NCBI GenBank assembly: GCA_032334235.1
Contig: JAVSGI010000005.1
Location: forward strand, 682,001 to 746,000
Reading direction: 5' to 3'
Origin: Paracoccaceae bacterium Fryx2
Lineage (GTDB): Bacteria > Pseudomonadota > Alphaproteobacteria > Rhodobacterales > Rhodobacteraceae
DNA: 64,000 nt
Shown: piece after piece, positions 36,950-46,573 of the stretch
Position numbering within the stretch: position 1 is the stretch's first letter
How the letters are laid out: every line of letters begins with the position of its first letter
The notes under the pieces: model-generated
Database searches by the model: none
The model's input: the letters and a program-made list of their open reading frames with translations, nothing else
Told to the model about the DNA's origin: nothing
Translations under genes and position numbers: made by a program

Positions 36950-37930
36950 TCAATGTTCGGATTGCGCCTTGTCGCGACGGAATAATCGGCGGGCCAGCCC
37001 AAGGATCGGCCCGACCACCCACTTGGCCACCGGGATCAGCGCGAGGCCAAGTATCAGCCCGAACACGCCATCCAGTGCGGCCTTGGTGATCCACTCCACC
37101 GTCGCCACCGCTTGCGGCACCATCTGCCCGGCCAGCGCCGCCCAGTCGTGGATGTGGTGCCCGAGCCAGCCGAACCCCAGCACCTCCATCCCGTGGATCA
37201 CGATCGACCCGCCGACCCACAGCATCGCCGCCGTGCCGACCGTTGACAGCAGGGTCAAGAACCCCGGCATCGCCTTCACCAGCCCGCGCCCGAAGGCGCG
37301 GGTCGGCCGGTAGCGCCCCCGCAAGCTCATGTGCAGCCCCAGATCGTCGGCCTTCACGATCAGCGCCACCCCGCCATAGACCACGGCGGTGATGCCGATG
37401 CCCACGACGGCCAGCGTCACCGCCTCCATTACCAGACTGCCCGGCGGAATCGCCGCCAGCGCAATGGTCATGATTTCCGCCGACAGGATGAAATCGGTCT
37501 TGATCGCTCCGGCGACCTTGCTTTCCTCCAGATGTGCCGGGTCTTCGACAGCGGCCTCGACGCCATGGTCATCGGGCGGATAAAGCTTGTGGGCGATCTT
37601 CTCTGCGCCCTCGAAACACAGGTATGACCCGCCGATCATCAGAAGCGGCGTGATCGCCTGCGGCGCGAAGTTCGACAGCACCAGCGCGGCCGGCAGCAGG
37701 ATCACCAGCTTGTTGCGCAGCGACCCCTTGGTGATGCGCCAGATGATCGGCAGTTCGCGGTCGGCGTCAAAGCCGTGGACGTATTTCGGCGTCACCGCGG
37801 CGTCGTCGATCACCACGCCCGCCGCCTTGGCCCCGGCCTTGGCCGCCCCCGCCGCCACATCGTCGATCGAGGCCGCAGCCACCTTGGCAATCGCCGCCAC
37901 ATCATCCAGCAGCGCCAGCAAACCGCTCAT
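36950..37930 (-). CDS. DUF808 (YedI-like) inner-membrane protein
   Basis: A 326-aa polytopic protein. The family opening MSGLLALLDDVAAIAKVAAASIDD is followed by an Ala/Lys-rich helix and six or so hydrophobic segments, among them LVILLPAALVLSNFAPQAI, EIMTIALAAIPPGSLVMEAV and ALVLA-like C-terminal stretches. KYVHGFDADRELPIIWRIT and LCFEGAEKIAH are DUF808 signatures. Function unknown; sometimes annotated as a putative transporter. Confidence 0.85.
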   Translation of the reverse strand: MSGLLALLDDVAAIAKVAAASIDDVAAGAAKAGAKAAGVVIDDAAVTPKYVHGFDADRELPIIWRITKGSLRNKLVILLPAALVLSNFAPQAITPLLMIGGSYLCFEGAEKIAHKLYPPDDHGVEAAVEDPAHLEESKVAGAIKTDFILSAEIMTIALAAIPPGSLVMEAVTLAVVGIGITAVVYGGVALIVKADDLGLHMSLRGRYRPTRAFGRGLVKAMPGFLTLLSTVGTAAMLWVGGSIVIHGMEVLGFGWLGHHIHDWAALAGQMVPQAVATVEWITKAALDGVFGLILGLALIPVAKWVVGPILGLARRLFRRDKAQSEH

Positions 37931-38092
37931 CGAACATTCCTCATCTGTTGTGCGGCCACCCTAGCCGAACTGCATTGCAGCGGAAACGGCAAAACCCCGG
38001 GGCGGCCGCGCCAAGCCGCCTTCTCTCTGCCGCAGACCTGCACTATCGTCGGCACCGAACGGCCCCTCCCCCCGGCCAGCATCCGAGGTTTC

Positions 38093-38236
38093 GTGTCCAA
38101 CCGCACCACGCTCATCCTGGCCGGCCTGATCCTTGGCTGCGTTGCGCTGGACGCGATGGCCTTCGGCGGGCAGGGTTTCCTGTTTCTGGCGCGCAAGATG
38201 ACCGAACTGGTCGAATATCTGGCGTTCTGGCGTTGA
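38093..38236 (+). CDS. 47-aa small membrane protein upstream of gap
   Basis: Read from GTG at 38093: MSNRTTLILAGLILGCVALD, one membrane helix at about 7-23, then FLARKMTELVEYLAFWR at the C-terminus. I recall short proteins with this FLARKM..EYLAFWR ending ahead of gap in other Rhodobacterales, which supports it as a real gene. Function unknown. It lies 93 bp upstream of gap on the same strand. Confidence 0.7.
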   Translation: MSNRTTLILAGLILGCVALDAMAFGGQGFLFLARKMTELVEYLAFWR

Positions 38237-38329
38237 TCCGGGCATTGCCCGGTTGAAATCCGGCGGGTTCCGCGAAAGGTGTCCGCATCAGGCGCGGCCG
38301 GATTCGGCCCATTGAGCAAGGAGTTTGCA

Positions 38330-39331
38330 ATGACCGTCAAAGTGGCAATCAACGGCTTCGGCCGCATCGGGCGCAACGTGCTGCGCGCCATCATCGAATC
38401 GGGGCGCACCGACATCGAGGTGGTGGCGATCAACGATCTGGGTCCGGTGGAAACCAACGCCCACCTGCTGCGCTTCGATTCGGTGCATGGCCGCTTCCCC
38501 GCCACGGTGACCACCACCGCCACCACGATCGACGTAGGCCGCGGCCCGATCGAGGTTTCCGCGATCCGCAACCCGGCCGAGCTGCCCTGGGGCCATATCG
38601 ACATCGTGCTGGAATGCACCGGCATCTTCACCGACAAGGACAAGGCGCAAATCCACCTCCAGAACGGCGCGCGCCGCGTGCTGGTCTCGGCGCCCTCGAC
38701 CGGGGCCGACAAGACCATCGTCTATGGCGTCAACCACGACACCCTGACCGCCGCCGACCTGATCGTGTCGAACGCCTCCTGCACCACCAACTGCCTTGCT
38801 CCGGTGGCGCAGGTGCTGCATCAGGCCGTGGGCATCACCCGCGGCTTCATGACCACGATCCACAGCTACACCGGCGACCAGCCGACGCTCGACACGATGC
38901 ACAAGGATCTGTATCGCGCCCGCGCCGCAGCCCTGTCGATGATCCCGACCTCCACCGGGGCGGCCAAGGCGGTGGGTCTGGTGCTGCCCGAACTGAAGGG
39001 CAAGCTTGACGGCGTGGCGATCCGGGTGCCGACGCCCAACGTCTCGGTCGTCGATCTGGTGTTCGAGGCGTCGCGCACCACCACGGTCGAGGAGATCAAT
39101 GACGCTATCCGCACCGCCGCGAATGGCCGCCTGAAGGGCATCCTGGGCTTCACCGACCAGCCCAATGTCAGCACCGATTTCAACCACGACCCACATTCCT
39201 CGATCTTCCACATGGATCAGACCAAGGTGATGGATGGCACGATGGTGCGGATCCTGAGCTGGTACGACAACGAATGGGGCTTCTCCAACCGCATGGCCGA
39301 CACCGCCGTGGCGATGGGCAAGCTGATCTGA
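38330..39331 (+). CDS. gap: Glyceraldehyde-3-phosphate dehydrogenase
   Basis: A 333-aa glycolytic/gluconeogenic enzyme. [14 protein letters not shown] is the NAD site, INDLG points to NAD preference, [13 protein letters not shown] holds the catalytic Cys (about residue 154), and [12 protein letters not shown] is the C-terminal signature. The ATG at 38330 follows CAAGGAG; the open frame begins 51 bases earlier without a ribosome site. Confidence 0.96.
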   Translation: MTVKVAINGFGRIGRNVLRAIIESGRTDIEVVAINDLGPVETNAHLLRFDSVHGRFPATVTTTATTIDVGRGPIEVSAIRNPAELPWGHIDIVLECTGIFTDKDKAQIHLQNGARRVLVSAPSTGADKTIVYGVNHDTLTAADLIVSNASCTTNCLAPVAQVLHQAVGITRGFMTTIHSYTGDQPTLDTMHKDLYRARAAALSMIPTSTGAAKAVGLVLPELKGKLDGVAIRVPTPNVSVVDLVFEASRTTTVEEINDAIRTAANGRLKGILGFTDQPNVSTDFNHDPHSSIFHMDQTKVMDGTMVRILSWYDNEWGFSNRMADTAVAMGKLI

Positions 39332-39338
39332 ACCCGCC

Positions 39339-39366
39339 GGGCAGGCGGGGCCACCCTCGCCTGCCC
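39339..39366 (+). terminator. Hairpin after gap
   Basis: GGGCAGGCG and CGCCTGCCC (9-bp arms, 10-base loop), 8 bp past the gap stop; there is no T tract. Confidence 0.45.
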
Positions 39367-39502
39367 GCCACCGCCGTGCAAGCCATGCACCCAGCGCATG
39401 ACGGCAGGCGCCCACGACGGGTTGTTAGCGCAACCATGACGCATACATTCCGGACAGAGGCTGCGGAAACCTTCTCCGCACCACCTGCCGAAAGGACGCG
39501 CC

Positions 39503-39664
39503 GTGAAATCCCTGATCGAAACCCTGCTTACCGCCGCCCGAAACCGGACCCGCTACCGCCGGACCCGTTACGCGCTGGCTCGCCTGCCGCTGGACACCAG
39601 GCTCGACCTCGACATCTACGAAGGCGACATCGACCGCATCGCCCGCAAGGCTGTCTGGGGGTGA
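39503..39664 (+). CDS. 53-aa DUF1127-like small protein
   Basis: GTG at 39503 after CCGAAAGGACG. It encodes MKSLIETLLTAARNRTRYRR, then a middle LPLDTRLDLDIYEGD and the C-terminus RIARKAVWG. The LDTRLDLDIY-G-D ... ARKAVWG wording resembles short DUF1127-type proteins of Rhodobacterales, some of which bind RNA. The match is weak and from memory. A 171-bp gap separates it from gap. Confidence 0.65.
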   Translation: MKSLIETLLTAARNRTRYRRTRYALARLPLDTRLDLDIYEGDIDRIARKAVWG

Positions 39665-39796
39665 GGCGTTCCGGACCTTCCGGGGGAACGTCCGGAACGC
39701 CGAAAGCACGGCTTCAAGGGCCGGGCCGGGAGAGGCGCGAACAGAAAACCTCTGAACCGAATGCACGACCGGGCCAAAACCCCTCCGCCGCAGCCT

Positions 39797-40288
39797 TCAG
39801 GCGTAACGTTCCACCAGTGCTTCCTGCACCGCCGGCGTGACGAACTTCGACACGTCGCCGCCAAGCCGGGCAATCTCCTTCACCAGCTTCGAGGCGATCG
39901 CCTGCCGCCGCACGTCGGCCATCAGGAACACCGTCTCGATGCTGGCATCCAGCGCGCGGTTCATGCCCACCATCTGGAATTCGTATTCGAAATCTGCCAC
40001 CGCACGCAGGCCGCGCAGGATGATCCCGGCGCCGACATCGCGGGCGCAGTCGATCAGCAGGTTCTCGAACGGATGCACCACGATCTCGCCGCCGGTCTTC
40101 GCGACGATCCCGGCGCATTCGGCCTCGACCATGGCGACGCGCTGCTCCAGCGGGAACAGCGGGCCCTTGTCGCGGTTGATCGCCACCCCGATCACCAGCC
40201 GGTCCACCAGCGCCATGGCACGCTGGATGATATCCACATGCCCCAGGGTGACCGGATCGAAGGTTCCGGGATAAAGACCGATGCGCAT
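39797..40288 (-). CDS. coaD: Phosphopantetheine adenylyltransferase
   Basis: A 163-aa enzyme of CoA synthesis. It begins MRIGLYPGTFDPVTLGHVDI with the T/HxGH nucleotidyltransferase site, has RGLRAVADFEYEFQM and ends in the KLVKEIARLGGDVSKFV region. The ATG at 40288 is the family start; the frame is open further upstream without a start context. Confidence 0.95.
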   Translation of the reverse strand: MRIGLYPGTFDPVTLGHVDIIQRAMALVDRLVIGVAINRDKGPLFPLEQRVAMVEAECAGIVAKTGGEIVVHPFENLLIDCARDVGAGIILRGLRAVADFEYEFQMVGMNRALDASIETVFLMADVRRQAIASKLVKEIARLGGDVSKFVTPAVQEALVERYA

Positions 40289-40371
40289 GGGCGTCCCCGC
40301 TGTTGCTTGCCGGCGCACGCAACAATATCGCGCCGGGCAATGCAAGCCTGATCTGCGCCGCCCGCTGCGGT

Positions 40372-40806
40372 TCAGAATCCCTTGATCATGCCTTCCAGTG
40401 CGCCCATTTCCATCTCAAGCTCCGACAGCCGTGCCTTTACCACGTCGCCGATCGAGATCACCCCCACCATGGCGTCGCCGTCCATCACCGGCATGTGGCG
40501 GAACCGGCCGTCGGTCATGCGCTGCATCACCTGAACCGCCGGGTCCTGGCGGGCACAGGCGACGATCCGCGCCGTCATGATCGATTCTACCGGCTGGGTC
40601 AGGACCGACGGCCCCTTGCGCCCCAGTTCGCGCACGATGTCGCGTTCCGACAGGATGCCGTCGACCTGCCTGCCATCGGCCGTCACGATCAGCGCCCCGA
40701 TCCGCCGCGCCGACAGCAGCGCCACGGCAGCCGCCACCGTGGTGCCGGGGGCCACCGTGACCACCGCGCTGTCCGACTTCGAGTTCAGGATCTGTTGAAC
40801 AAGCAT
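40372..40806 (-). CDS. Paired CBS-domain protein
   Basis: A 144-aa protein made of two CBS motifs (about 8-60 and 72-130): TTVAAAVALLSARRIGALIV, GILSERDIVREL, then VMQRMTDGRFRHMPVMDGD and GVISIGDVVKARL. Such stand-alone pairs bind adenine nucleotides and regulate partner enzymes. No partner is suggested by the neighbours. Confidence 0.88.
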   Translation of the reverse strand: MLVQQILNSKSDSAVVTVAPGTTVAAAVALLSARRIGALIVTADGRQVDGILSERDIVRELGRKGPSVLTQPVESIMTARIVACARQDPAVQVMQRMTDGRFRHMPVMDGDAMVGVISIGDVVKARLSELEMEMGALEGMIKGF

Positions 40807-40894
40807 CGCATTCCTCCCTGACTGCGGCGTGCCGCCCGGCTCCGGCCTCCGGGGCAATCGAATGTGACAAGCGTCAGCCCCATGCGACATTCTG

Positions 40895-41785
40895 TCAAGT
40901 CAAAGCTTCCAGACGGGCCACCTCGCGCCGTATCCCCTGCAACAGCAGGTCGGCAAATCGGGTCAGCCGCTCCAGCCGGCCATCATCGGCGTGCCGGATC
41001 AGCCAGAAGGTGCGGGTGAGCGCGATCTCGCCCTCCAGCACCTTCACCAGTTCGGGGGCCGAGGGCATGGCGAAATCATGCACGATGCCCAACCCGGCGC
41101 CATGGCGCAGCCAGTTCAGCTGCACCGAAACCGAGTTCGAGGCCAGCGGCACCGGCCCCGCGCCGATCCCGGTCAGATAGTCCAGTTCCTTGTCGAAGAT
41201 CATGTCGGCGATGTAGCCGACCATGCGGTGCCCTGCCAGATCCTCGCGCGTGCGCAGCGGTGCGGCCTGCGCCAGATAGGCGCGGCTCGCCGCCAGATGG
41301 AGCCGGTAATCGGTCACCTTCTGCACGGTCAGGCGACCCGCCTCGGGGCGGCTGACGGCAATCGCCATGTCGGCCTCGCGCTTCGACAGGTTGAAGACGC
41401 GCGGCAGGGCGACGATCTGCACCTCCAGCCCCGGATTGGCATCGCAGATCGCGGCCAGCACCTGCGGCAGCAGGTAGTTGGCGCAGCCGTCCGGCGCGCC
41501 GATCCGCACCTGGCCCGACAACGCGCCGGGCGTGCCGCGCAGCGCCTCCTCGGCCCCCGCCATCGCCTGTTCGGCGCGTTCGGCATGGGTCAGCAGGCGC
41601 TGGCCGTCCTCGGTCAGCAGATACCCCTGCGGCGAACGGGTGAACAGCCGCGCCGCCAGCGCCTCCTCCAGCCGGGAAACACGGCGCCCCAGCGTCGCCG
41701 GGTCAAGCCGCAGCGCCTTGCCGGCACCCGACAGGCTTTCGGCCCGCGCCACTGCCAGAAACAACCGCAGGTCGTCCCAATCCAT
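40895..41785 (-). CDS. LysR-family regulator divergent from mmsA
   Basis: A 296-aa LysR protein with HTH MDWDDLRLFLAVARAESLSG and ATLGRRVSRLEEAL, then a substrate-binding domain (about 90-290) containing KREADMAIAVSRPEAGRL. It is transcribed away from the valine-degradation operon with a 97-bp shared promoter region, so it probably controls that operon. The inducer is unknown. Confidence 0.85.
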   Translation of the reverse strand: MDWDDLRLFLAVARAESLSGAGKALRLDPATLGRRVSRLEEALAARLFTRSPQGYLLTEDGQRLLTHAERAEQAMAGAEEALRGTPGALSGQVRIGAPDGCANYLLPQVLAAICDANPGLEVQIVALPRVFNLSKREADMAIAVSRPEAGRLTVQKVTDYRLHLAASRAYLAQAAPLRTREDLAGHRMVGYIADMIFDKELDYLTGIGAGPVPLASNSVSVQLNWLRHGAGLGIVHDFAMPSAPELVKVLEGEIALTRTFWLIRHADDGRLERLTRFADLLLQGIRREVARLEALT

Positions 41786-41821
41786 GCCATACCTGCAATT
41801 CTGCAAAACGCTTTTGGAAAC

Positions 41822-41840
41822 TTGCCCCTTTATCGGGCAA
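41822..41840. promoter_or_regulatory. Palindrome in the lysR-mmsA promoter region
   Basis: TTGCCC-N7-GGGCAA lies midway between the divergent starts, with TTCTGCAAAA and TTTTGCAAG flanking it. A site for the LysR protein is likely, though the spacing is not the classic T-N11-A. Confidence 0.45.
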
Positions 41841-41882
41841 TTTTGCAAGCCTATCCTGCGGCCAGCAAATCGGGAGGATTCC

Positions 41883-43382
41883 ATGAAAGATCTCAGCCAC
41901 TGGATCAACGGCCGTCACGTCGCGGGCACCTCGGGGCGTTTCGCCGACGTGTTCAACCCGGCCACCGGCGAGGTGCAGGCGCGTGTGCCGCTGGCCTCGA
42001 AGGCCGAGCTTGACGTGGCGGTGGCCGACGCCGCAGCGGCGCAGGTGAAATGGGGCGCCACCAACCCGCAGAAACGCGGCCGGGTGATGATGGCGCTGGT
42101 AGGCCTGATCAACCGCGACATGGACAAGCTTGCCGAGGCGCTGAGCCGCGAACACGGCAAGACGCTGCCCGACGCCAAGGGCGACATCCAGCGCGGGCTG
42201 GAGGTGATCGAATACTGCATCAACGCGGCACAGATGCTGAAGGGCGAATTCACCGACAGCGCCGGCCCCGGCATCGACATGTATTCGATGCGCCAACCGC
42301 TGGGCGTGGCGGCGGGCATCACGCCGTTCAACTTCCCCGCGATGATCCCGCTGTGGAAGATGGGCCCGGCGCTGGCCTGCGGCAACGCCTTCATCCTCAA
42401 ACCGTCCGAGCGCGACCCCTCGGTGCCGCTGATGCTGGCCGAGCTGTTCCAGGAGGCGGGCCTGCCCGACGGCGTGCTGCAGGTGATCAACGGCGACAAG
42501 GAGGCGGTCGATGCCATCCTCGACAACCCGACCGTCGCCGCGATCGGCTTTGTCGGCTCGACCCCGATCGCGGAATACATCTATGGCCGCGGCTGTTCCA
42601 ACGGCAAGCGGGTCCAGTGTTTCGGCGGGGCCAAGAACCACATGATCATCATGCCGGATGCCGATCTGGATCAGGCCGCCGATGCGCTGGTGGGGGCCGG
42701 CTACGGGGCGGCGGGCGAACGCTGCATGGCGATCTCGGTCGCGGTGCCGGTGGGGGCGGCCACGGCGGATGCCCTGATCGCCAAGCTGATCCCGCGGATC
42801 GAAAAGCTGAAGGTCGGCCCCTTCACCGCCGGCAATGATGTCGATTACGGCCCGGTGGTTACGGCCGCCGCCAAGGCCAACATCCTGCGGCTGGTGCAGT
42901 CAGGCGTCGATCAGGGCGCGACGCTGGTGGTCGATGGCCGCGACTTCAGCCTGCAGGGCTACGAGAGCGGCTATTTCGTCGGCCCGCACCTGTTCGACCA
43001 CGTCACGACCGACATGGATATCTATCGCAAGGAAATCTTCGGGCCGGTGCTGTCCACCGTCCGGGCCGAGACCTACGAGCAGGCGCTGGGTTATGCGATG
43101 GATCATGAATACGGCAACGGCACCGCGATCTTCACCCGCGACGGCGACACGGCGCGCGATTTCGCCAACCGGGTCAACGTGGGCATGATCGGGATCAACG
43201 TGCCGATTCCGGTGCCGCTGGCTTACCACACCTTCGGTGGCTGGAAGAAATCCGGCTTCGGTGACCTCAATCAGCACGGGCCGGATGCGTTCCGTTTCTA
43301 TACCCGGACCAAGACGATCACCTCGCGCTGGCCGAGCGGGATCAAGGAAGGCTCCGCCTTCAACTTCAAGGCGATGGACTGA
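41883..43382 (+). CDS. mmsA: Methylmalonate-semialdehyde dehydrogenase (CoA-acylating)
   Basis: A 499-aa ALDH6-type enzyme that converts (methyl)malonate semialdehyde to propionyl- or acetyl-CoA at the end of valine degradation. It has GITPFNFPAMIPLWKM, the catalytic Cys281 in GAAGERCMAIS, and the C-terminal WKKSGFGDLNQHGPDAFRFY. Start ATG follows GGGAGGATTCC. First gene of the valine operon. Confidence 0.94.
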   Translation: MKDLSHWINGRHVAGTSGRFADVFNPATGEVQARVPLASKAELDVAVADAAAAQVKWGATNPQKRGRVMMALVGLINRDMDKLAEALSREHGKTLPDAKGDIQRGLEVIEYCINAAQMLKGEFTDSAGPGIDMYSMRQPLGVAAGITPFNFPAMIPLWKMGPALACGNAFILKPSERDPSVPLMLAELFQEAGLPDGVLQVINGDKEAVDAILDNPTVAAIGFVGSTPIAEYIYGRGCSNGKRVQCFGGAKNHMIIMPDADLDQAADALVGAGYGAAGERCMAISVAVPVGAATADALIAKLIPRIEKLKVGPFTAGNDVDYGPVVTAAAKANILRLVQSGVDQGATLVVDGRDFSLQGYESGYFVGPHLFDHVTTDMDIYRKEIFGPVLSTVRAETYEQALGYAMDHEYGNGTAIFTRDGDTARDFANRVNVGMIGINVPIPVPLAYHTFGGWKKSGFGDLNQHGPDAFRFYTRTKTITSRWPSGIKEGSAFNFKAMD

Positions 43383-43484
43383 CGGTGCGGGGCGGGATTT
43401 TAACGCGTGAAATCCCGCCCAACCACTTGATCCCGCCACTTTTTCCGTTTCCTGTTAACGATACGTCAACCAATCGAGGCCGTC

Positions 43485-44630
43485 ATGGATTTCGCCCTGA
43501 GCGAGGAACAGCACGCCATTTTCGACATGGCGCACGCCTTCGGGCAAAGCCACATCGCGCCCCATGCAAGGGCATGGGAGGCGGCGGGCACCATTCCCAG
43601 GGCGCTGTGGCCCGAGGTGGCGGCGCTGGGGCTGGGCGGGCTTTACGTTTCCGAAGACCATGGCGGCACCGGGCTGACCCGGCTTGACGCGACGCTGGTG
43701 TTCGAGGCGCTGAGCATGGCCTGCCCGGCGGTCGCGGCGTTCCTGTCGATCCACAACATGTGCGGTGGGATGATCGACAAGTTCGCCAGCCCCGAAACCA
43801 AAGCCGCCCGCCTGCCCGCCCTCTGCGCGATGGAGGCGGTCTATTCCTATTGCCTGACCGAACCGGGGTCAGGCTCGGATGCCGCCGCCCTGCGGACAAG
43901 GGCCGAGCGGACCAATGACGGCTGGAGCCTGACCGGCACCAAGGCCTTCATCTCGGGCGGCGGCTATTCGGATGCCTATATCGTGATGGCGCGCAGCGGC
44001 GGCGAGGGCGCCAAGGGCATCTCGGCGCTGATCGTCGATGACGGCGCGCCGGGCCTTTCCTTCGGCGGGCTGGAGGACAAGATGGGCTGGCGGGCGCAGC
44101 CGACCCGGGCGGTGCAGCTTGACGCCTGCGCCGTGCCTGCGGGCAACCTGCTGGGCGAGGAGGGGCGCGGCTTTGCCTATGCCATGGCGGGGCTGGACGG
44201 CGGGCGGCTGAACATCGCGGCCTGCGCGCTTGGGGCGGCGCAGGCGGCGCTGAATGCCACCATGACCTACATGCACGAGCGCAAGGCGTTCGGCCGCAGC
44301 CTCGACGGCTTTCAGGCGTTGCAGTTCCGGCTGGCGGACATGGAGGTGCGGCTGCAATCGTCGCGCATCTTCCTGCGGCAGGCGGCGTGGAAGCTGGATC
44401 AGGGCGCGGCGGATGCCACCAGGTTCTGCGCCATGGCCAAGCTTTACGTCACCGACGCGGCGTTCGAAGTCGCCAACCAATGCCTGCAACTGCACGGCGG
44501 CTACGGCTACCTGGCCGATTACGGGATCGAGAAGATCGTGCGCGACCTGCGGGTGCACCAGATCCTTGAAGGCACCAACGAAATCATGCGCCTGATCATC
44601 TCGCGCCAGATGCTGGCCGACCGGGTATGA
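43485..44630 (+). CDS. Acyl-CoA dehydrogenase, probably isobutyryl-CoA
   Basis: A 381-aa FAD enzyme. It has SYCLTEPGSGSDAAAL (FAD/substrate loop), QLHGGYGYLADYGIEKIVRD and the catalytic Glu in ILEGTNEIMR near residue 365. The preceding mmsA and following hydrolase and mmsB make isobutyryl-CoA (valine) the likely substrate; this is from context. Confidence 0.88.
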   Translation: MDFALSEEQHAIFDMAHAFGQSHIAPHARAWEAAGTIPRALWPEVAALGLGGLYVSEDHGGTGLTRLDATLVFEALSMACPAVAAFLSIHNMCGGMIDKFASPETKAARLPALCAMEAVYSYCLTEPGSGSDAAALRTRAERTNDGWSLTGTKAFISGGGYSDAYIVMARSGGEGAKGISALIVDDGAPGLSFGGLEDKMGWRAQPTRAVQLDACAVPAGNLLGEEGRGFAYAMAGLDGGRLNIAACALGAAQAALNATMTYMHERKAFGRSLDGFQALQFRLADMEVRLQSSRIFLRQAAWKLDQGAADATRFCAMAKLYVTDAAFEVANQCLQLHGGYGYLADYGIEKIVRDLRVHQILEGTNEIMRLIISRQMLADRV

Positions 44631-44637
44631 GCGAAAC

Positions 44638-45678
44638 ATGGGCATGAGCGACATCGAGATCCGCATCGCGGGCCGCGCCGGGCGCATCACCCTGAACCGC
44701 CCCGCCGCACTGAACGCGCTGAGCGAGCCGATGTGTGCCGCGCTGGATGCAGCACTGGTCGGCTGGCAGGATGACCCGGCGGTGGAACTGGTGGTGATCG
44801 ACGCGGCGGGGCCGCGCGCCTTCTGCGCCGGGGGCGACATTGCCGAGCTTTACGCGCGCGGCATCGCGGGCGATCACGCCCACGGGCAGGCGTTCTGGCG
44901 CGACGAATACCGCATGAACGCCCGGATTGCCGAATATCCCAAGCCGGTGGTCACCCTGATGCAGGGTTTCACCATGGGCGGCGGCGTGGGGGTCGGCTGC
45001 CATGCCAGCCACCGCATCGTCGGGGATTCGACGCAGATCGCCATGCCGGAATGCGGCATCGGCCTTGTGCCCGATGTCGGCGGCAGTTTTCTGCTGGCGC
45101 GCGGGCCGGGGCGGATGGGGGCCTGGCTTGGGACGACGGGCACGCGGATGGGGCCGGGCGACGCAATCTACGCCGGGTTTGCCGATGTGTTCGTGCCCGA
45201 GGCCGACTGGCCCGCGCTGACGGCGGCGCTGGAAGCGGGCGGCATTGCGGCGCTGGACGGTTTGGTGCGCCCTGCCCCGGCCGGCCGCCTGCCCGGGTTG
45301 CAGGCCGAAATCGACCGCAGTTTCGCCGCCCCCACGCTGGCGGAAATCATCGCCGGTCTGGCGGCGGACAGCAGCGATTTCGCGGCGGAAACCCGCAAGG
45401 CGCTGGCGCGCGTCTCGCCGCTGGCCGCCGCCTGCGCGCTGGAAATGCAGCAGCGGCTCGGCCCGGCACCCGACCTGCGGCGGGCGCTGGAACTGGAATA
45501 CCGCTTCACCCACCGCGCGCAGGCGATGGGCGATTTTCTCGAAGGCATCCGCGCCGCGATCATCGACAAGGACCGCAGGCCGCGCTGGCGCCATGCCGAT
45601 GTCGCCGCAGTGACCCCGGCCGAGATTGCCGCTATGCTGGCACCGCTTGGCCCCGAGGGCCTGAGCTTTGCCGATTGA
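44638..45678 (+). CDS. 3-hydroxyisobutyryl-CoA hydrolase-like crotonase
   Basis: A 346-aa crotonase-fold protein. FCAGGDIAELY is the CoA/oxyanion site, TMGGGVGVGCHASHRI follows, and MPECGIGLVPDVGGSFLLARG has the Glu and Asp that mark HIBCH-type hydrolases rather than hydratases. It releases 3-hydroxyisobutyrate for MmsB. The second start (MSDIEIRI at 44644) is equally possible; it begins 7 bp after the dehydrogenase stop. Confidence 0.88.
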   Translation: MGMSDIEIRIAGRAGRITLNRPAALNALSEPMCAALDAALVGWQDDPAVELVVIDAAGPRAFCAGGDIAELYARGIAGDHAHGQAFWRDEYRMNARIAEYPKPVVTLMQGFTMGGGVGVGCHASHRIVGDSTQIAMPECGIGLVPDVGGSFLLARGPGRMGAWLGTTGTRMGPGDAIYAGFADVFVPEADWPALTAALEAGGIAALDGLVRPAPAGRLPGLQAEIDRSFAAPTLAEIIAGLAADSSDFAAETRKALARVSPLAAACALEMQQRLGPAPDLRRALELEYRFTHRAQAMGDFLEGIRAAIIDKDRRPRWRHADVAAVTPAEIAAMLAPLGPEGLSFAD

Positions 45679-45700
45679 CCCGCATTACAGGAGCAAACCC

Positions 45701-46573
45701 ATGCAGATCGCCTTCATCGGCCTTGGCAACATGGGCGGCCCGATGGCCGCCAACCTCGCCCGCGCCGGGCATGTGGTGACCGGGTTCGACACCTTCGCCC
45801 CGATGCCCGCCGGCGTGACCGCGGCCGCAACCGCCGCCGAGGCGGCGCGCACCGCCGAGGTCGTGATCACCATGCTGCCCAACGGCACCATCCTGCGCGC
45901 CGTGGCGAAAGAGGTGATTCCGGCGATGCGGCCGGGCGCGGTGCTGTGCGACTGCTCGACCGTCGATGTCGAAAGCGCGGTGTGGGTGGCGGGGGCGGCC
46001 GCGGCGGCGGGGCTGGGTGCGCTGGATGCGCCGGTGTCGGGCGGGGTCGGCGGCGCGGCGGCGGGCACGCTGACCTTCATGGCGGGCGGACCGGATGCGG
46101 CCTTCGCCACCGTGGCGCCGCTGTTTGACGTGATGGGGCAGAAGGCGGTGCATTGCGGCAAGGCGGGGGCCGGGCAGGCCGCCAAGATCTGCAACAACAT
46201 GATCCTCGGCGCCACGATGATCGCCACCTGCGAGGCGTTCGCGCTGGCCGACAAGCTGGGGCTGGACCGGGCGCGGATGTTCGACGTGGTCTCGACCTCG
46301 TCAGGGTCGAGCTGGTCGATGAACGCCTATTGCCCGGCACCCGGAATCGGCCCGAAGTCGCCCGCCGACAACGGCTACCGCCCCGGATTCGCGGCGGAAC
46401 TGATGCTGAAGGACCTGCGGTTGGCGCAGCAGGCCGCCGAGTCGGTGGATGCCGACACGCCGATGGGCGCGCTGGCGGCCGAGCTTTACACGTCCTTCGT
46501 GGAACGCGAGGGCGGGCGCGGGATGGACTTTTCGGCCATGCTGCCACGCTTTGAAAAGCGCGGGCGCGGCTGA
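45701..46573 (+). CDS. mmsB: 3-hydroxyisobutyrate dehydrogenase
   Basis: A 290-aa NAD-dependent beta-hydroxyacid dehydrogenase. It has FIGLGNMGGPMAANLARAGH, the substrate motif DAPVSGGVGGAAAGTLTFM, and the catalytic Lys in GQAAKICNNMILG. It makes methylmalonate semialdehyde, the MmsA substrate. The ATG follows ACAGGAGCAAACCC; the frame is open slightly upstream inside the hydrolase gene. Confidence 0.94.
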   Translation: MQIAFIGLGNMGGPMAANLARAGHVVTGFDTFAPMPAGVTAAATAAEAARTAEVVITMLPNGTILRAVAKEVIPAMRPGAVLCDCSTVDVESAVWVAGAAAAAGLGALDAPVSGGVGGAAAGTLTFMAGGPDAAFATVAPLFDVMGQKAVHCGKAGAGQAAKICNNMILGATMIATCEAFALADKLGLDRARMFDVVSTSSGSSWSMNAYCPAPGIGPKSPADNGYRPGFAAELMLKDLRLAQQAAESVDADTPMGALAAELYTSFVEREGGRGMDFSAMLPRFEKRGRG

